Assembly (NCBI RefSeq): GCF_014884995.1
Contig: NZ_JABMII010000006.1
Location: forward strand, 62,001 to 126,000
Reading direction: 5' to 3'
Source: Spirabiliibacterium pneumoniae
Lineage (GTDB): Bacteria > Pseudomonadota > Gammaproteobacteria > Enterobacterales > Pasteurellaceae
Length of the DNA stretch: 64,000 bases
Position numbers and translations under genes: made by a program. Below, piece by piece: positions 1-10,466 of the stretch (positions within the stretch are counted from its first letter, which is position 1; each line of letters begins with the position of its first letter). Below the pieces are notes generated by a model. That model saw only the letters and a list, made by a program, of their open reading frames with translations. It was not told the origin of the DNA and made no database searches.

Positions 1-573
1 ACAGGCTGCGCCAGTGAACTGGCAGTACCACCTGAAGTGGACACGGTGGCGCAGAGCGACGCCAGCTGGCAACAGCATTTGGCGCAATTGCGACAAATCA
101 AACAATACCAAGCACACGGTCAGCTGGGTTATATTAGTGCGAAAGAACGCTTTTCCACCCAGTTTGATTGGCAATACGTCAACGACAACAATTATCAGCT
201 GTTCTTATCATCGGGGCTAAGCCGTGAAACACTCACATTAAAAATGACGCCGATGGGGCTGGTGGTGAGCGATAACAAAGGCAATCAGCGCACCGAAAAA
301 GACGCGCATATGCTACTACAAGAGATTGTAGGTATGGATTTCCCGATTGAACTGTTTAGCTACTGGCTCAAAGGTGAGCCGAAGGGCACGCAAGATTATA
401 AAGTGCGGTTGAGCGATCATCTCTTAAATGAATTTGCCTACACCGTCAATGGCGAACGCTGGGTGGCAAACTACGGTGAATATCAGCCGACCACACCTAA
501 ATTGCCGCAGGATATTCTCATCCAAGGTGACGCGCAAAAACTCAAAGTGCGGGTTGATAAGTGGACATTCTAG
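1..573 (+). CDS. lolB: Outer-membrane lipoprotein LolB, 5' end missing
   Basis: LolB is the outer-membrane receptor that accepts lipoproteins from the periplasmic carrier LolA and inserts them into the outer membrane. The reading frame is open from the first base and begins Thr-Gly-Cys-Ala, the end of a lipobox, so the third codon (7-9) is the lipidated cysteine and only the signal peptide is lost outside the window. The mature part (about 188 residues) has the LolB sequence pattern, including Gln-Phe-Asp-Trp and the C-terminal half with Leu-Pro-Gln-Asp-Ile. An exact uptake signal lies at 401-409. The stop overlaps the start of ispE by 13 bases, the usual lolB-ispE pair of gammaproteobacteria. 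Confidence 0.93.
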   Translation, partial: TGCASELAVPPEVDTVAQSDASWQQHLAQLRQIKQYQAHGQLGYISAKERFSTQFDWQYVNDNNYQLFLSSGLSRETLTLKMTPMGLVVSDNKGNQRTEKDAHMLLQEIVGMDFPIELFSYWLKGEPKGTQDYKVRLSDHLLNEFAYTVNGERWVANYGEYQPTTPKLPQDILIQGDAQKLKVRVDKWTF

Positions 574-1451
574 CACCACACTTTGACCTAACAACTGCGC
601 CGGCGCATTGGTATCCAAGCCCAGCGAAGTTGAACCTTTTTTTATACATCACAGGCCAGCGCAGCGATGGCTACCACACGCTTCAAACTCTTTTCCAATT
701 TTTGAATTACGGCGATTGGCTGCGCATTACACCGCGCGCCGCGCCAGAAATCACCCTTTCACCAAGCCTTGATGGGGTGCGCGATGATCAAAATTTAATT
801 ATCAAAGCCGCGCGCTTACTTCAGCACGAAACGCAATGCCAGCAGGGGGCAGAAATCCTGTTGCAAAAAAATCTACCTATGGGCGGTGGCATTGGTGGAG
901 GTTCATCGAATGCAGCAACCGCACTTTTGGTGCTTAATCAACTTTGGTCATTGCATCTGCCTCTCTCTGAACTTGCCCAGTTAGGCTTGCAGCTGGGTGC
1001 TGATGTACCCATTTTTGTTCACGGGCAGTGCGCTTTTGCCGAAGGCGTGGGGGAAATAATTACACCATGCCAGGCGCCTGAGCAGTGGTTTGTGGTGGCG
1101 AAACCCAAAGACACAAGCATTGCGACTGCAGCAATTTTTGCCGACCGCACTTTGCCACGCAATACGCCCAAACGCAGTATGGACGCCTGCCTACACGCGC
1201 CGTTTGGCAATAACTGTGAAAAAGTTGTCTGCAATCACTTCGCAGAGGTTGAACAACTGCTTAGCTGGTTGCTAAAATATAGCAAAGCACGACTAACGGG
1301 GACGGGTGCATGTGTGTTTGCGCCCTTTGATCAGGAAGCGGTTGCACGCGCGGTATTGAACGAATTGCCCGCGCAATTTAGTGGTTTTATCGCCCGCAGC
1401 TGTAATCGCTCGCCGTTACATACACTGCTAGCACAACGATTTATGCCGTAA
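561..1451 (+). CDS. ispE: 4-diphosphocytidyl-2-C-methyl-D-erythritol kinase
   Basis: IspE phosphorylates CDP-methylerythritol with ATP in the non-mevalonate isoprenoid pathway in the cytoplasm. It is a GHMP-family kinase of 296 residues, slightly longer than usual at the N terminus. Visible motifs are Pro-Ala-Lys-Leu-Asn-Leu-Phe-Leu at 21-28 (catalytic Lys23), the glycine-rich ATP loop [14 protein letters not shown] at 107-119, and Gly-Ala-Asp-Val-Pro near 146-150 holding the catalytic Asp. The start used is GTG and lies inside the end of lolB; no better start precedes the conserved PAKLN segment. The gene is followed by prs after 53 bases, the same lolB-ispE-prs order as in E. coli. Confidence 0.96.
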   Translation: MDILAPHFDLTTAPAHWYPSPAKLNLFLYITGQRSDGYHTLQTLFQFLNYGDWLRITPRAAPEITLSPSLDGVRDDQNLIIKAARLLQHETQCQQGAEILLQKNLPMGGGIGGGSSNAATALLVLNQLWSLHLPLSELAQLGLQLGADVPIFVHGQCAFAEGVGEIITPCQAPEQWFVVAKPKDTSIATAAIFADRTLPRNTPKRSMDACLHAPFGNNCEKVVCNHFAEVEQLLSWLLKYSKARLTGTGACVFAPFDQEAVARAVLNELPAQFSGFIARSCNRSPLHTLLAQRFMP

Positions 1452-1504
1452 AATTTGCCGATTGTTCACTCAATCATAAACTTTCATCGACTTGGGGTAA
1501 CACA

Positions 1505-2452
1505 ATGCCTGATATGAAGCTTTTCGCTGGTAATGCAACGCCTGCACTAGCACAAAAAATTTCCGAACGTTTATATACCTCTCTAGGCAAGGCGACCGTT
1601 GGGCGCTTTAGTGACGGAGAAATTAACGTTCAAATCAACGAAAATGTGCGCGGAAGTGACACATTTATCATTCAGTCCACTTGCGCACCAACCAACGACA
1701 ACTTAATGGAATTGATCGTGATGGTTGACGCACTACGCCGCGCCAGTGCTGGGCGTATCACCGCTGTGGTGCCGTACTTTGGCTATGCACGTCAAGATCG
1801 CCGCGTGCGTTCTGCGCGTGTACCTATCACCGCCAAAGTGGTGGCCGACTTCCTCTCCAGTGTTGGCGTTGACCGCGTGCTGACCTGTGACTTACACGCT
1901 GAGCAAATTCAAGGCTTCTTTGATGTGCCCGTAGACAACGTATTCGGCTCCCCTGTGTTGCTCAACGACATCATTAAAAAACAAGATTTGGTCAACCCAA
2001 TTGTGGTCTCGCCAGATATTGGTGGTGTGGTGCGCGCCCGTGCGGTTGCTAAATTGCTCAACGATACCGACATGGCGATTATCGACAAACGCCGCCCACG
2101 CGCTAATGTGTCACAAGTGATGCACATCATCGGGGAAGTGGCGGATCGCGACTGTATTTTAGTCGATGACATGATCGACACCGGCGGCACCCTGTGCAAA
2201 GCGGCCGCGGCCTTGAAAGAACGTGGCGCCCGTCGTGTATTTGCCTACGCCACCCACGCCGTATTCTCGGGCAATGCCGCTGAAAATATCGCGGGCACCG
2301 AACTTGATGAGATTGTCGTCACCGACACTATCCCACTGTCACCACGCATCGAAGCCCTCGGCAAAGTGCGCGTGCTGACACTCTCTGGCATGCTGGCAGA
2401 GGCCATTCGCCGCATCAGCAACGAAGAATCGATCTCCGCCATGTTCGATTAA
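1505..2452 (+). CDS. prs: Ribose-phosphate pyrophosphokinase
   Basis: Prs transfers pyrophosphate from ATP to ribose 5-phosphate to make PRPP, the precursor of purine, pyrimidine, NAD, histidine and tryptophan synthesis. At 315 residues it has the standard class I length and is nearly collinear with the E. coli enzyme. The signature [15 protein letters not shown] lies around residue 128 and the PRPP-binding loop [12 protein letters not shown] around 219-230. The ATG start is preceded by a GGGG ribosome-binding sequence 7-10 bases upstream. It lies directly after lolB-ispE and ends in an inverted pair of uptake signals. Confidence 0.99.
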   Translation: MPDMKLFAGNATPALAQKISERLYTSLGKATVGRFSDGEINVQINENVRGSDTFIIQSTCAPTNDNLMELIVMVDALRRASAGRITAVVPYFGYARQDRRVRSARVPITAKVVADFLSSVGVDRVLTCDLHAEQIQGFFDVPVDNVFGSPVLLNDIIKKQDLVNPIVVSPDIGGVVRARAVAKLLNDTDMAIIDKRRPRANVSQVMHIIGEVADRDCILVDDMIDTGGTLCKAAAALKERGARRVFAYATHAVFSGNAAENIAGTELDEIVVTDTIPLSPRIEALGKVRVLTLSGMLAEAIRRISNEESISAMFD

Positions 2453-2456
2453 CACG

Positions 2457-2490
2457 CAACCGCACTTTGGTTTTAACTAAAGTGCGGTTG
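2457..2490. terminator. Uptake-signal dyad after prs
   Basis: A 12-base perfect inverted repeat (arms 2457-2468 and 2479-2490) is built from two oppositely oriented uptake signals. It sits 5 bases after the prs stop and would form a stable hairpin. The T tract after it is poor, so termination may be weak. Confidence 0.6.
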
Positions 2491-2687
2491 TGCTTTAGCC
2501 ATTCAAATTTCACTTGATGCGCTGTGTTAGCGCATTGATACTCTTTACCCGAAAAGACTGGAAATTACGCAGTAAAATCGCTACAATCAAGGCGTTATGC
2601 TCGATAAAAGTGTAATAATTTAAAACAGTTACTTCCTTTTGACCGCCGTGGGCACGCTTGCGGCCTTTTTAACTGGAGAGACAATCT

Positions 2688-3986
2688 ATGTCGTGGAATG
2701 GTTCGGACAATAACCATCAATCAGATCAAGACCCATGGGCGAAACCTGGGCAATCGACTGGCAAAAAGCCTGAACCCCAACGAGGCGAAGAACGCCCGCA
2801 GCAAGGTGAGCCGCAGTCTTCAAATGAGCAAGGCCCACCAGATTTGGAAGCCGTCTTTAGCTCACTTTTGAAAAAAATGGGGGCTGGCAAATCGGGCAAC
2901 AATAACAGCGGCACACCCAATGGCTTTGCAGGCTTTGGCAAACTCATTCCCGTTGTGGTGGTGATTGCGTTAGTTGTGTGGGCCGTGAGTGGGTTTTATA
3001 CCATTAAAGAAGCTGAACGCGGCGTGGTGTTACGCTTCGGAAAGGTGAATTCTATTGTGCAGCCTGGGTTGAATTGGAAACCGACTTTTATCGATCGCGT
3101 GTTGCCTGTCAATATTGAGCGTATTAGCGAGTTGCGCACCCAGGGTAATATGCTCACGCAAGATGAGAATATGGTGGTGGTCGAAATGACCGTGCAATAT
3201 CGCATTAACGACCCTGTGAAATATCTCTTTAGCGTCACCAATCCTAATGACAGCCTTTCTCAAGCCACAGATAGCGCGTTGCGTTATATCATCGGGCATA
3301 TGAATATGGACGAGATTTTGACAACAGGCCGCTCTGTGGTGCGGGAAGATACATGGCGTTATCTTGAAAAAGTGATCAAGCCATACGATATGGGGCTTGA
3401 GGTGATCGATGTCAACTTCCAATCTGCTCGCCCACCTGAGCAAGTGAAAGATGCGTTTGATGATGCGATTAAAGCGCAGGAAGATGAGCAACGCTTTATC
3501 CGCAATGCAGAAGCCTATGCTCGCGAAGTCGAGCCTATCGCACGAGGTAACGCGCAGCGTATTGTTGAGCAGGCCACCGCCTATCGCGAGCAAGTGGTGC
3601 TCGACGCACAAGGGGAAGTGGAGCGCTATCAACAACTGTTGCCAGAGTATAAAGCTGCGCCTGAGTTATTGCGTGAGAGAATGTATATCCAGGCGATGGA
3701 AAATATCATGAGCAAAACACCAAAAGTGATGCTTGATAATAGCGCAGGTAACAGCCTTAACGTTCTGCCGTTAGAGCAATTGCTTAAAGGCAAAGCGAGC
3801 AATAAGAACGCTAAAACGAATGATGACAGTAAGCCTGAGGGCAAAAGTGCGGTAAACAAACCGCGCGAGAAAGAAACTGTGCCGCCATCACGCTCTAGCA
3901 ACCCAAGCAATGCGATGGAAAACTACATCGGCTCACAATATGACGAACAAATTTTCAACAATAACCGCCAAGGGAGATTTGAATAA
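2688..3986 (+). CDS. hflK: FtsH protease modulator subunit HflK
   Basis: HflK is an inner-membrane SPFH/band-7 protein that assembles with HflC into a large periplasmic cage around the FtsH protease and limits its access to membrane substrates. The 432-residue protein starts with MSWNGSDNN and a Pro/Gln/Gly-rich cytoplasmic tail, followed by one membrane segment at about 88-105, then the band-7 domain (Gly-Val-Val-Leu-Arg-Phe-Gly at about 117) and a long Ala/Glu-rich helix. The C-terminal 70 residues are polar and probably disordered. The start has a GGAGAG ribosome-binding site. The stop overlaps the hflC start by one base, so the two are translationally coupled. Confidence 0.97.
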   Translation: MSWNGSDNNHQSDQDPWAKPGQSTGKKPEPQRGEERPQQGEPQSSNEQGPPDLEAVFSSLLKKMGAGKSGNNNSGTPNGFAGFGKLIPVVVVIALVVWAVSGFYTIKEAERGVVLRFGKVNSIVQPGLNWKPTFIDRVLPVNIERISELRTQGNMLTQDENMVVVEMTVQYRINDPVKYLFSVTNPNDSLSQATDSALRYIIGHMNMDEILTTGRSVVREDTWRYLEKVIKPYDMGLEVIDVNFQSARPPEQVKDAFDDAIKAQEDEQRFIRNAEAYAREVEPIARGNAQRIVEQATAYREQVVLDAQGEVERYQQLLPEYKAAPELLRERMYIQAMENIMSKTPKVMLDNSAGNSLNVLPLEQLLKGKASNKNAKTNDDSKPEGKSAVNKPREKETVPPSRSSNPSNAMENYIGSQYDEQIFNNNRQGRFE

Positions 3987-4876
3987 TGCGTAAATTTTTA
4001 TTACCTGTTGTTATTGTTCTCGCGGCGGTGCTTTACTCAAGCCTGGTTGTAATCAACGAAGGCTCACGCGGCATTATGTTGCGCTTTAGCAAAGTGCTGC
4101 GTGATGAGGGCAACAAAGTGAAAGTCTATCAACCTGGGCTACACTTTAAAATCCCATTTATTGACAACATCAAAATTTTGGATGCCAAAATCCAAACCCT
4201 TGATGGGCAAGCCGACCGCTTTGTCACTGTAGAGAAAAAAGACCTATTGGTTGATTCTTATGTGAAATGGCGCATCAGTGACTTTGGACGTTTTTACACC
4301 AGTACTGGTGGCGGTGATTACACCCATGCTGAAAACTTGTTGCGCCGTAAAGTCAACGACCGTTTGCGCAGCGAAATCGGCTCACGCACGATTAAAGATA
4401 TTGTATCAGGCACCCGCGGTGAACTGATGACGGGCGCGCTCAATGCGCTCAACACAGGGGCGGACAACGCTTCTGACTTGGGGATTGATGTCATTGATGT
4501 GCGCGTGAAACAAATCAACCTGCCTGAAGAGGTGTCATCATCGATTTATCAACGTATGCGTGCTGAGCGTGATGCCGTGGCGCGTGAGCACCGTTCACAA
4601 GGGCGCGAAAAAGCGGCCTTTATCCAAGCAGATGTGGATCGCAAAGTCACTTTGATTTTGGCCAATGCCAATAAAAAAGCGCAAGATTTGCGTGGTAATG
4701 GGGACGCCACCGCGGCGAAACTGTATGCGGATGCGTTCAGCCAAGATAGCGAGTTTTATAGCTTTGTGCGCAGCATGAAGGCCTATCAACGCAGTTTCAA
4801 CGATGAGAACAACATGATGATTCTCAAACCGGGGGAAGATTTCTTCCGTTATATGCAATCCCCACAGCATAAATAA
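3986..4876 (+). CDS. hflC: FtsH protease modulator subunit HflC
   Basis: HflC is the partner of HflK in the FtsH-regulating complex. The 296-residue protein has one N-terminal membrane segment (about 3-21) ending in a short periplasmic turn, then the SPFH domain with RGIMLRFSKV and the helical C-terminal part. Its TAA/ATG junction with hflK shares one base. An uptake signal overlaps the stop codon region (4876-4884) and a strong intrinsic terminator follows, so hflKC ends here and purA has its own promoter. The order hflK-hflC-purA is also that of E. coli, where yjeT lies between hflC and purA; no such gene is seen here. Confidence 0.97.
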   Translation: MRKFLLPVVIVLAAVLYSSLVVINEGSRGIMLRFSKVLRDEGNKVKVYQPGLHFKIPFIDNIKILDAKIQTLDGQADRFVTVEKKDLLVDSYVKWRISDFGRFYTSTGGGDYTHAENLLRRKVNDRLRSEIGSRTIKDIVSGTRGELMTGALNALNTGADNASDLGIDVIDVRVKQINLPEEVSSSIYQRMRAERDAVAREHRSQGREKAAFIQADVDRKVTLILANANKKAQDLRGNGDATAAKLYADAFSQDSEFYSFVRSMKAYQRSFNDENNMMILKPGEDFFRYMQSPQHK

Positions 4877-4885
4877 CCGCACTTT

Positions 4886-4911
4886 AATGCCCCGCACTCG
4901 GGGCATTTTTT
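4886..4911 (+). terminator. Rho-independent terminator of hflKC
   Basis: A 9-base-pair GC-rich stem (4886-4894 with 4899-4907) with a CACT loop is followed by a run of T. It lies 10 bases after the hflC stop. Confidence 0.92.
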
Positions 4912-4996
4912 ATGCTAAACAGATGATTGTTGATTGTAGTTATTGACAGAAAATAGTAAAGTAAACAGTTGCGAACTAAACTAGCTAAAAAGGTAA

Positions 4997-6301
<1,305 letters not shown>

Positions 6302-6310
6302 TCCCAACAA

Positions 6311-6337
6311 AAAACCTCTGCCTTGGCAGAGGTTTTT
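6311..6337. terminator. Bidirectional terminator between purA and the ABC transporter
   Basis: The stem AAAACCTCTGCC pairs with GGCAGAGGTTTT (6311-6322 with 6325-6336). It is flanked by A runs on the left and T runs on the right, so it can stop both purA and the convergent ABC operon. Confidence 0.92.
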
Positions 6338-6363
6338 TTATTAAGATCTGAGCCACTAACTCT

Positions 6364-7134
6364 CTAAATCATATAATCAAGTGTAAACTCAGTCATATTT
6401 GTTTGTAATAAAAATTGTTTTGTTCTTTCATGCTGAGGATTGATAAAAAAAGCTTTGGCTTGGTTTTGCTCAACAACTTTCCCCTTGTCCATAAAAACAA
6501 CAGTGTCAGCCACCTCTTTAGCAAACTTCATTTCATGTGTGACGATAATCATCGTCCACCCTTCATTTGCTAAAACTCGCAGTGTTTGTAGAACTTCACC
6601 CACTAGCTCTGGATCAAGCGCCGAGGTTGGTTCATCCAATAAAATTAATTTTGGCTCCATGGCGAGCGCTCGCGCAATACCTACTCTTTGTTGCTGACCA
6701 CCTGATAATTGTGCGGGATAAAGCGCTGCTTGCTCAGCTAATCCCACTTTTTTTAATAATCGAAGTGCGGTTTGTCTTGCCTCATCTCGATTGACTTTTT
6801 TTACTACAATTGGCCCTTCCATCACATTTTCTATCGCACTACGGTGTAGAAATAGATTATAGTGTTGAAAAACCATAGATGTACTACGGCGTAACCTGAG
6901 TTCATCATGCTTATTAATATGCGCTGAAAAATCCAAAGTTAAACTACCATCGCTAAAAGATAAAATGCCTTTATCTGGCCGCTCCAATAAATTCAAGCAG
7001 CGCAAAAACGTTGTTTTCCCTGATCCTGAAGGCCCTAAAATCGCAACAACTTCACCCTTTTTAACATCCAAATCAATGCCTTTTAAAACATCATTGCCTT
7101 TGAAGGATTTATGAATATTTCGAATTTGTAACAT
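6364..7134 (-). CDS. Polar amino-acid ABC transporter, ATP-binding subunit
   Basis: This ATPase of the GlnQ/HisP class drives import of a polar amino acid. The 256-residue protein has Walker A GPSGSGKTT at 34-42, a Q-loop in VFQHYNLF, the signature LSGGQQQRVGIARALA, Walker B LILLDEP and the H-loop in IVTHE. It is the last gene of a three-gene operon (binding protein, permease, ATPase) and follows the permease after 12 bases. The arrangement and sequences resemble the cystine-type importers of Haemophilus (HI1078-HI1080 class), but the substrate is inferred. An uptake signal is inside the gene at 6763. Confidence 0.93.
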   Translation of the reverse strand: MLQIRNIHKSFKGNDVLKGIDLDVKKGEVVAILGPSGSGKTTFLRCLNLLERPDKGILSFSDGSLTLDFSAHINKHDELRLRRSTSMVFQHYNLFLHRSAIENVMEGPIVVKKVNRDEARQTALRLLKKVGLAEQAALYPAQLSGGQQQRVGIARALAMEPKLILLDEPTSALDPELVGEVLQTLRVLANEGWTMIIVTHEMKFAKEVADTVVFMDKGKVVEQNQAKAFFINPQHERTKQFLLQTNMTEFTLDYMI

Positions 7135-7146
7135 GAGTACATACTC

Positions 7147-7863
7147 CTATAAGTGGCGTGAAAACCGCACTTCTAATCGTTGTTGCACAATAGAGAGGAT
7201 AAAGCAAACAACCCAATAGATAAATGCCGCCTCGCTGTAAACCAAAATAAACTCATAAGAGGATGCTGCAACTTTTTGAGCCACCTGAAAAAGCTCTGAA
7301 ACTAATACCAATGACGCCAACGAGGTGTCTTTCACTGTACTAATGAATGTGTTGGTTAATGGTGGCAAAGAAACTCTCAATGCTTGAGGCATAATCGTGC
7401 GCAAAAAAGCCTGCCGATAGCTCATACCAATTGAAAAGGAGGCCTCCCACTGCCCTTTAGGGATAGAGAGAATACCCGCTCGTAGGGTTTCAGATGCATA
7501 AGCGCCAATATTAATAGAAAACGCAATGATCGCAGTTGGAAAAGGATCTAACACCACACCCACTTCGGGCAATCCATAAAAAATAATAAAGATTTGCACC
7601 AATAAAGGCGTCCCACGTATCAGCGAGATATAAATTTTGCACAGTCCATTAATCAGCCGTAACACAGAATTTCGTGCAGGCATTGTCCGCACCACCGCAA
7701 CACCTACTGCTATCAACAATCCCCCTATAAAAGATAAAATCGCCAGCGGTATGGTATTCATTATCGTTGCATAGAGCATTGGCAAAAAAGAGCTGATGAT
7801 AAGATCAGCTCGTTGTGTGCTCATGAATGGCAAATGGCTTAAAAAATCATTGAGTAATGTCAT
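7147..7863 (-). CDS. Polar amino-acid ABC transporter, permease
   Basis: This is a HisM/GlnP-family inner-membrane permease with about five membrane segments. The ATPase-coupling loop is visible around [20 protein letters not shown], the EAA motif variant of this family. I place the start at the ATG at 7863; a TTG two codons upstream (7869) is also possible. Either start lies within the 3' end of the binding-protein gene, so the two are probably translationally coupled. The segment KDTSLASLV is typical of cystine and polar amino-acid permeases. The specificity is inferred from family resemblance only. Confidence 0.92.
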   Translation of the reverse strand: MTLLNDFLSHLPFMSTQRADLIISSFLPMLYATIMNTIPLAILSFIGGLLIAVGVAVVRTMPARNSVLRLINGLCKIYISLIRGTPLLVQIFIIFYGLPEVGVVLDPFPTAIIAFSINIGAYASETLRAGILSIPKGQWEASFSIGMSYRQAFLRTIMPQALRVSLPPLTNTFISTVKDTSLASLVLVSELFQVAQKVAASSYEFILVYSEAAFIYWVVCFILSIVQQRLEVRFSRHL

Positions 7864-8623
7864 CGCCAAACCATTTTATCGAAATTTGTTTTAATGTCCC
7901 CTCTGTGCGTAACTGTGCCAATGCTTGATTAACTTTATCAATAAGGGGCTGCTCGCCTTTAGTAAAAGCAAATGCTGTACCCAATTGAGCTTTATCTTCA
8001 AAAGCTATCACCAACCCAGAGTGCGGTATTTTTTGGAAATAATCGAGCACAGCCAATTTATCATTCACTGTTGCTTGCGCACGTTTTTGACGGATAAGCT
8101 CCAACGCTTGTGCCAATCCATCCACTGGAACAATGTGTGCAGCATTTTCTTGTGCAATTTTTGTGAAATTACTGGTTAACGACTGTGCTGCTTTTTTATC
8201 TTTTAAATCAGAAAATTGTTTAATGCTATCATCATCTTTTTTCACCACAACAACCGCACTTGAGTAGTTATATGGCTCACTATAATCGTATTTTTTCAGC
8301 CGCTCTGGCGTTGGTGTTGTTTGATTGGCTATTACATCAAAACGTTTGGCATTTAGCCCAGCATACATTGCATCCCATTGTGTTTCCTTGAACTCTACTT
8401 TAAGCCCCAATTTATCAGCAACTGCTTTCACAACATCAATATCAAAGCCTGTCAACTCACCTTGTTTGTTGTGAAAAGTAAAGGGGGCGTATGTACCTTC
8501 AGTACCAACTAATAGTGTTTTAGTTTCCTCAACTCGATCGGAAACTTCACCTGCATATGATGTAACCGATACGCTTGCCACACCCAATTCCAAAGCAGTA
8601 ATCAGAATTGATTTAAGTGTCAT
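7847..8623 (-). CDS. Periplasmic amino-acid-binding protein of ABC transporter
   Basis: This family-3 solute-binding protein delivers substrate to the permease encoded next to it. It is 258 residues long, with an N-terminal export signal of about 24 residues ending Ser-Tyr-Ala and no lipobox cysteine. The mature part shows [14 protein letters not shown], then [17 protein letters not shown] and RFDVIANQ, all hallmarks of the cystine/polar amino-acid class. A strong AAAGGAG site lies 6 bases before the ATG. It is the first gene of the operon. Cystine is the best guess for the ligand from resemblance to Haemophilus and TcyJ-type proteins. Confidence 0.92.
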   Translation of the reverse strand: MTLKSILITALELGVASVSVTSYAGEVSDRVEETKTLLVGTEGTYAPFTFHNKQGELTGFDIDVVKAVADKLGLKVEFKETQWDAMYAGLNAKRFDVIANQTTPTPERLKKYDYSEPYNYSSAVVVVKKDDDSIKQFSDLKDKKAAQSLTSNFTKIAQENAAHIVPVDGLAQALELIRQKRAQATVNDKLAVLDYFQKIPHSGLVIAFEDKAQLGTAFAFTKGEQPLIDKVNQALAQLRTEGTLKQISIKWFGDDITQ

Positions 8624-8720
8624 TATTAACTCCTTTAATTTGAAATTGATAACAACAGCATAAAGGGTTTACGATATGAAATAAAAGAAGAAAAATGAAT
8701 GTGATATAACGAATGGATAT

Positions 8721-8739
8721 AAGGGGCTAATAGCCCCTT
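8721..8739 (-). terminator. Hairpin downstream of nanQ
   Basis: The stem AAGGGGCT/AGCCCCTT (8721-8728 with 8732-8739) with a three-base loop lies 8 bases beyond the nanQ stop. The following tract on the minus strand is U-rich but not a clean run, so termination may be partial. Confidence 0.6.
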
Positions 8740-8747
8740 AAAACATT

Positions 8748-9230
<483 letters not shown>

Positions 9231-10112
9231 CTATTTTTCTAGATTTTCACTCAACCACAGCGCTGCGCCAAGTAGGCGTTCATCTTGCACTGTGCCACGT
9301 TTGACAACTTCACAATGATAAAAGTGCGGTTGTTCATCAAGATACTCTTTCACTAAGTCGAGATAACCTTCTGATAGCCCTACGCTACCGCCGAGAGAAA
9401 CACGCTCTACATCATCTACCACCACTAAATCAGCAACTAAATTAGCAATTACATGCGCAGAACGCTTAAGCATAGCCACCGCTTCGCCGTCACCTTGCTG
9501 ATATTGCGCGAAAATATCTTCCACCGCACTTTGGGCACCTTGCATATTGGCAAAATGTACCATTGCGTTAGCAGAAGCCATCGCATCCACACAGCCTCGC
9601 CGACCACACTCGCAGGTTGGGCCGTTCGGATCGGCCAGCGTGTGGCCAATGTGACCAGCAATGCCTTTAGAGCCGATTTGCAGCTCACCGCTCAGTACTA
9701 GTCCGCCGCCAACAGCTTGGTCAACATCAATATAGGCAAAATTTTTCACCTCTTGTGGTGTGTTAAAGCGATATTGTGCAAAAGTCGTCGCCTGCAACCG
9801 AGTGAGAATACCCACTGGATGGTGGTAGCTACATTGGTTTAATGCGTGCTCAAGTGGGAAAGCCGCCAGCCCTGCAGGCTTATCAGGATTCAAGGCACTC
9901 AATGGGCCATTTTTCACGTTATCGCTCACCACCGCCACCGCATCGAACATGCCTTTATAATGCTTAAAAATTTCTTTGAGTTGTTGTTCCAGAACATTAT
10001 CTTGATTTTCAGCCAGCAGTGGGAAATGCTGACGGTCTTCTAAAATTTGCTCTGTGACCAACGCACTTTCAATGTAATCGTTTCCAATATCAATCGCCAA
10101 ACAACATTTCAT
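9231..10112 (-). CDS. nanK: NanK-like ROK-family protein lacking kinase motifs (probable pseudokinase)
   Basis: By overall sequence this is an N-acetylmannosamine kinase homologue (ROK family, 293 residues, normal length). It keeps LSALNPDKPAGLAAFPLEHA, the zinc motif GHIGHTLADPNGPTCECG (His157, Cys167, Cys169, Cys174) and GGSVGLSEGY. The functional motifs are altered: the phosphate loop DIGGT is DIGND (8-12), the second Ser-Thr-Gly is Ser-Asp-Asn (63-65), the catalytic Asn-Asp is Thr-Arg (104-105), and the Ser-Thr-Gly before GGG is Asp-Gln-Ala (131-133). The frame is uninterrupted. I infer a retained, catalytically dead protein with a structural or regulatory role; a diverged active kinase is less likely. 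Uptake signals lie at 9322 and 9523. Confidence 0.8.
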   Translation of the reverse strand: MKCCLAIDIGNDYIESALVTEQILEDRQHFPLLAENQDNVLEQQLKEIFKHYKGMFDAVAVVSDNVKNGPLSALNPDKPAGLAAFPLEHALNQCSYHHPVGILTRLQATTFAQYRFNTPQEVKNFAYIDVDQAVGGGLVLSGELQIGSKGIAGHIGHTLADPNGPTCECGRRGCVDAMASANAMVHFANMQGAQSAVEDIFAQYQQGDGEAVAMLKRSAHVIANLVADLVVVDDVERVSLGGSVGLSEGYLDLVKEYLDEQPHFYHCEVVKRGTVQDERLLGAALWLSENLEK

Positions 10113-10466
10113 AGCTCACCTCACATTGCCGCGAATACGGCTCATGACACAGTATAAACATTTCTAAAAAGGGATTTCAATAAATGATAGCCCTACTGTA
10201 ATACGATGCTCAAAAAGCAACAACTAGCAAGACTAAAAAATGAGATCTCAAGCAGATTTTTCTCACTGACCGCACTTTTATTTTCCATTTTGAAAATTAA
10301 AAACAAAATAGCATTTAAATAAAATTATTAGATGAAATATAGTTTCATTGTCTTTTATTAGTTCATATCTAAAGTATATCGCCATTTATTAATTTTTAAT
10401 AATTGACTTTAAACCGCACTTTGATAATATGCCTACTACTTCCTTTCTCATTGTTATTGGTGGACT
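10113..10466. promoter_or_regulatory. Divergent intergenic region between nanK-like gene and AGCS symporter
   Basis: This 354-base AT-rich region holds no gene I can support. It contains uptake signals at 10269 and 10413, a 10-base palindrome TGAGATCTCA (10241-10250), and a 17-base inverted repeat with arms ATGAAA and TTTCAT around TATAG (10332-10348). The last two are candidate operators of unknown regulators. Promoters for both flanking genes must lie here. Confidence 0.6.
10403..10430 (+). promoter_or_regulatory. Candidate sigma-70 promoter of the AGCS symporter
   Basis: TTGACT (10403-10408) and TAATAT (10425-10430) are 16 bases apart and 36 bases ahead of the start codon. The spacer contains an exact uptake signal (10413-10421). 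The -10 match is only moderate. Confidence 0.4.

Noticed and set aside
3030-3635. Open frame of 201 codons on the minus strand inside hflK
   Set aside because: It lies wholly antisense to a well-supported gene, has no recognisable domain, and reads like a codon-position shadow (many His, Arg, Ile).
9231-10112. Sequencing error or frameshift as the reason for missing NanK motifs
   Set aside because: The altered motifs are at four separate places with intact, in-frame conserved sequence between them; single errors could not produce this.
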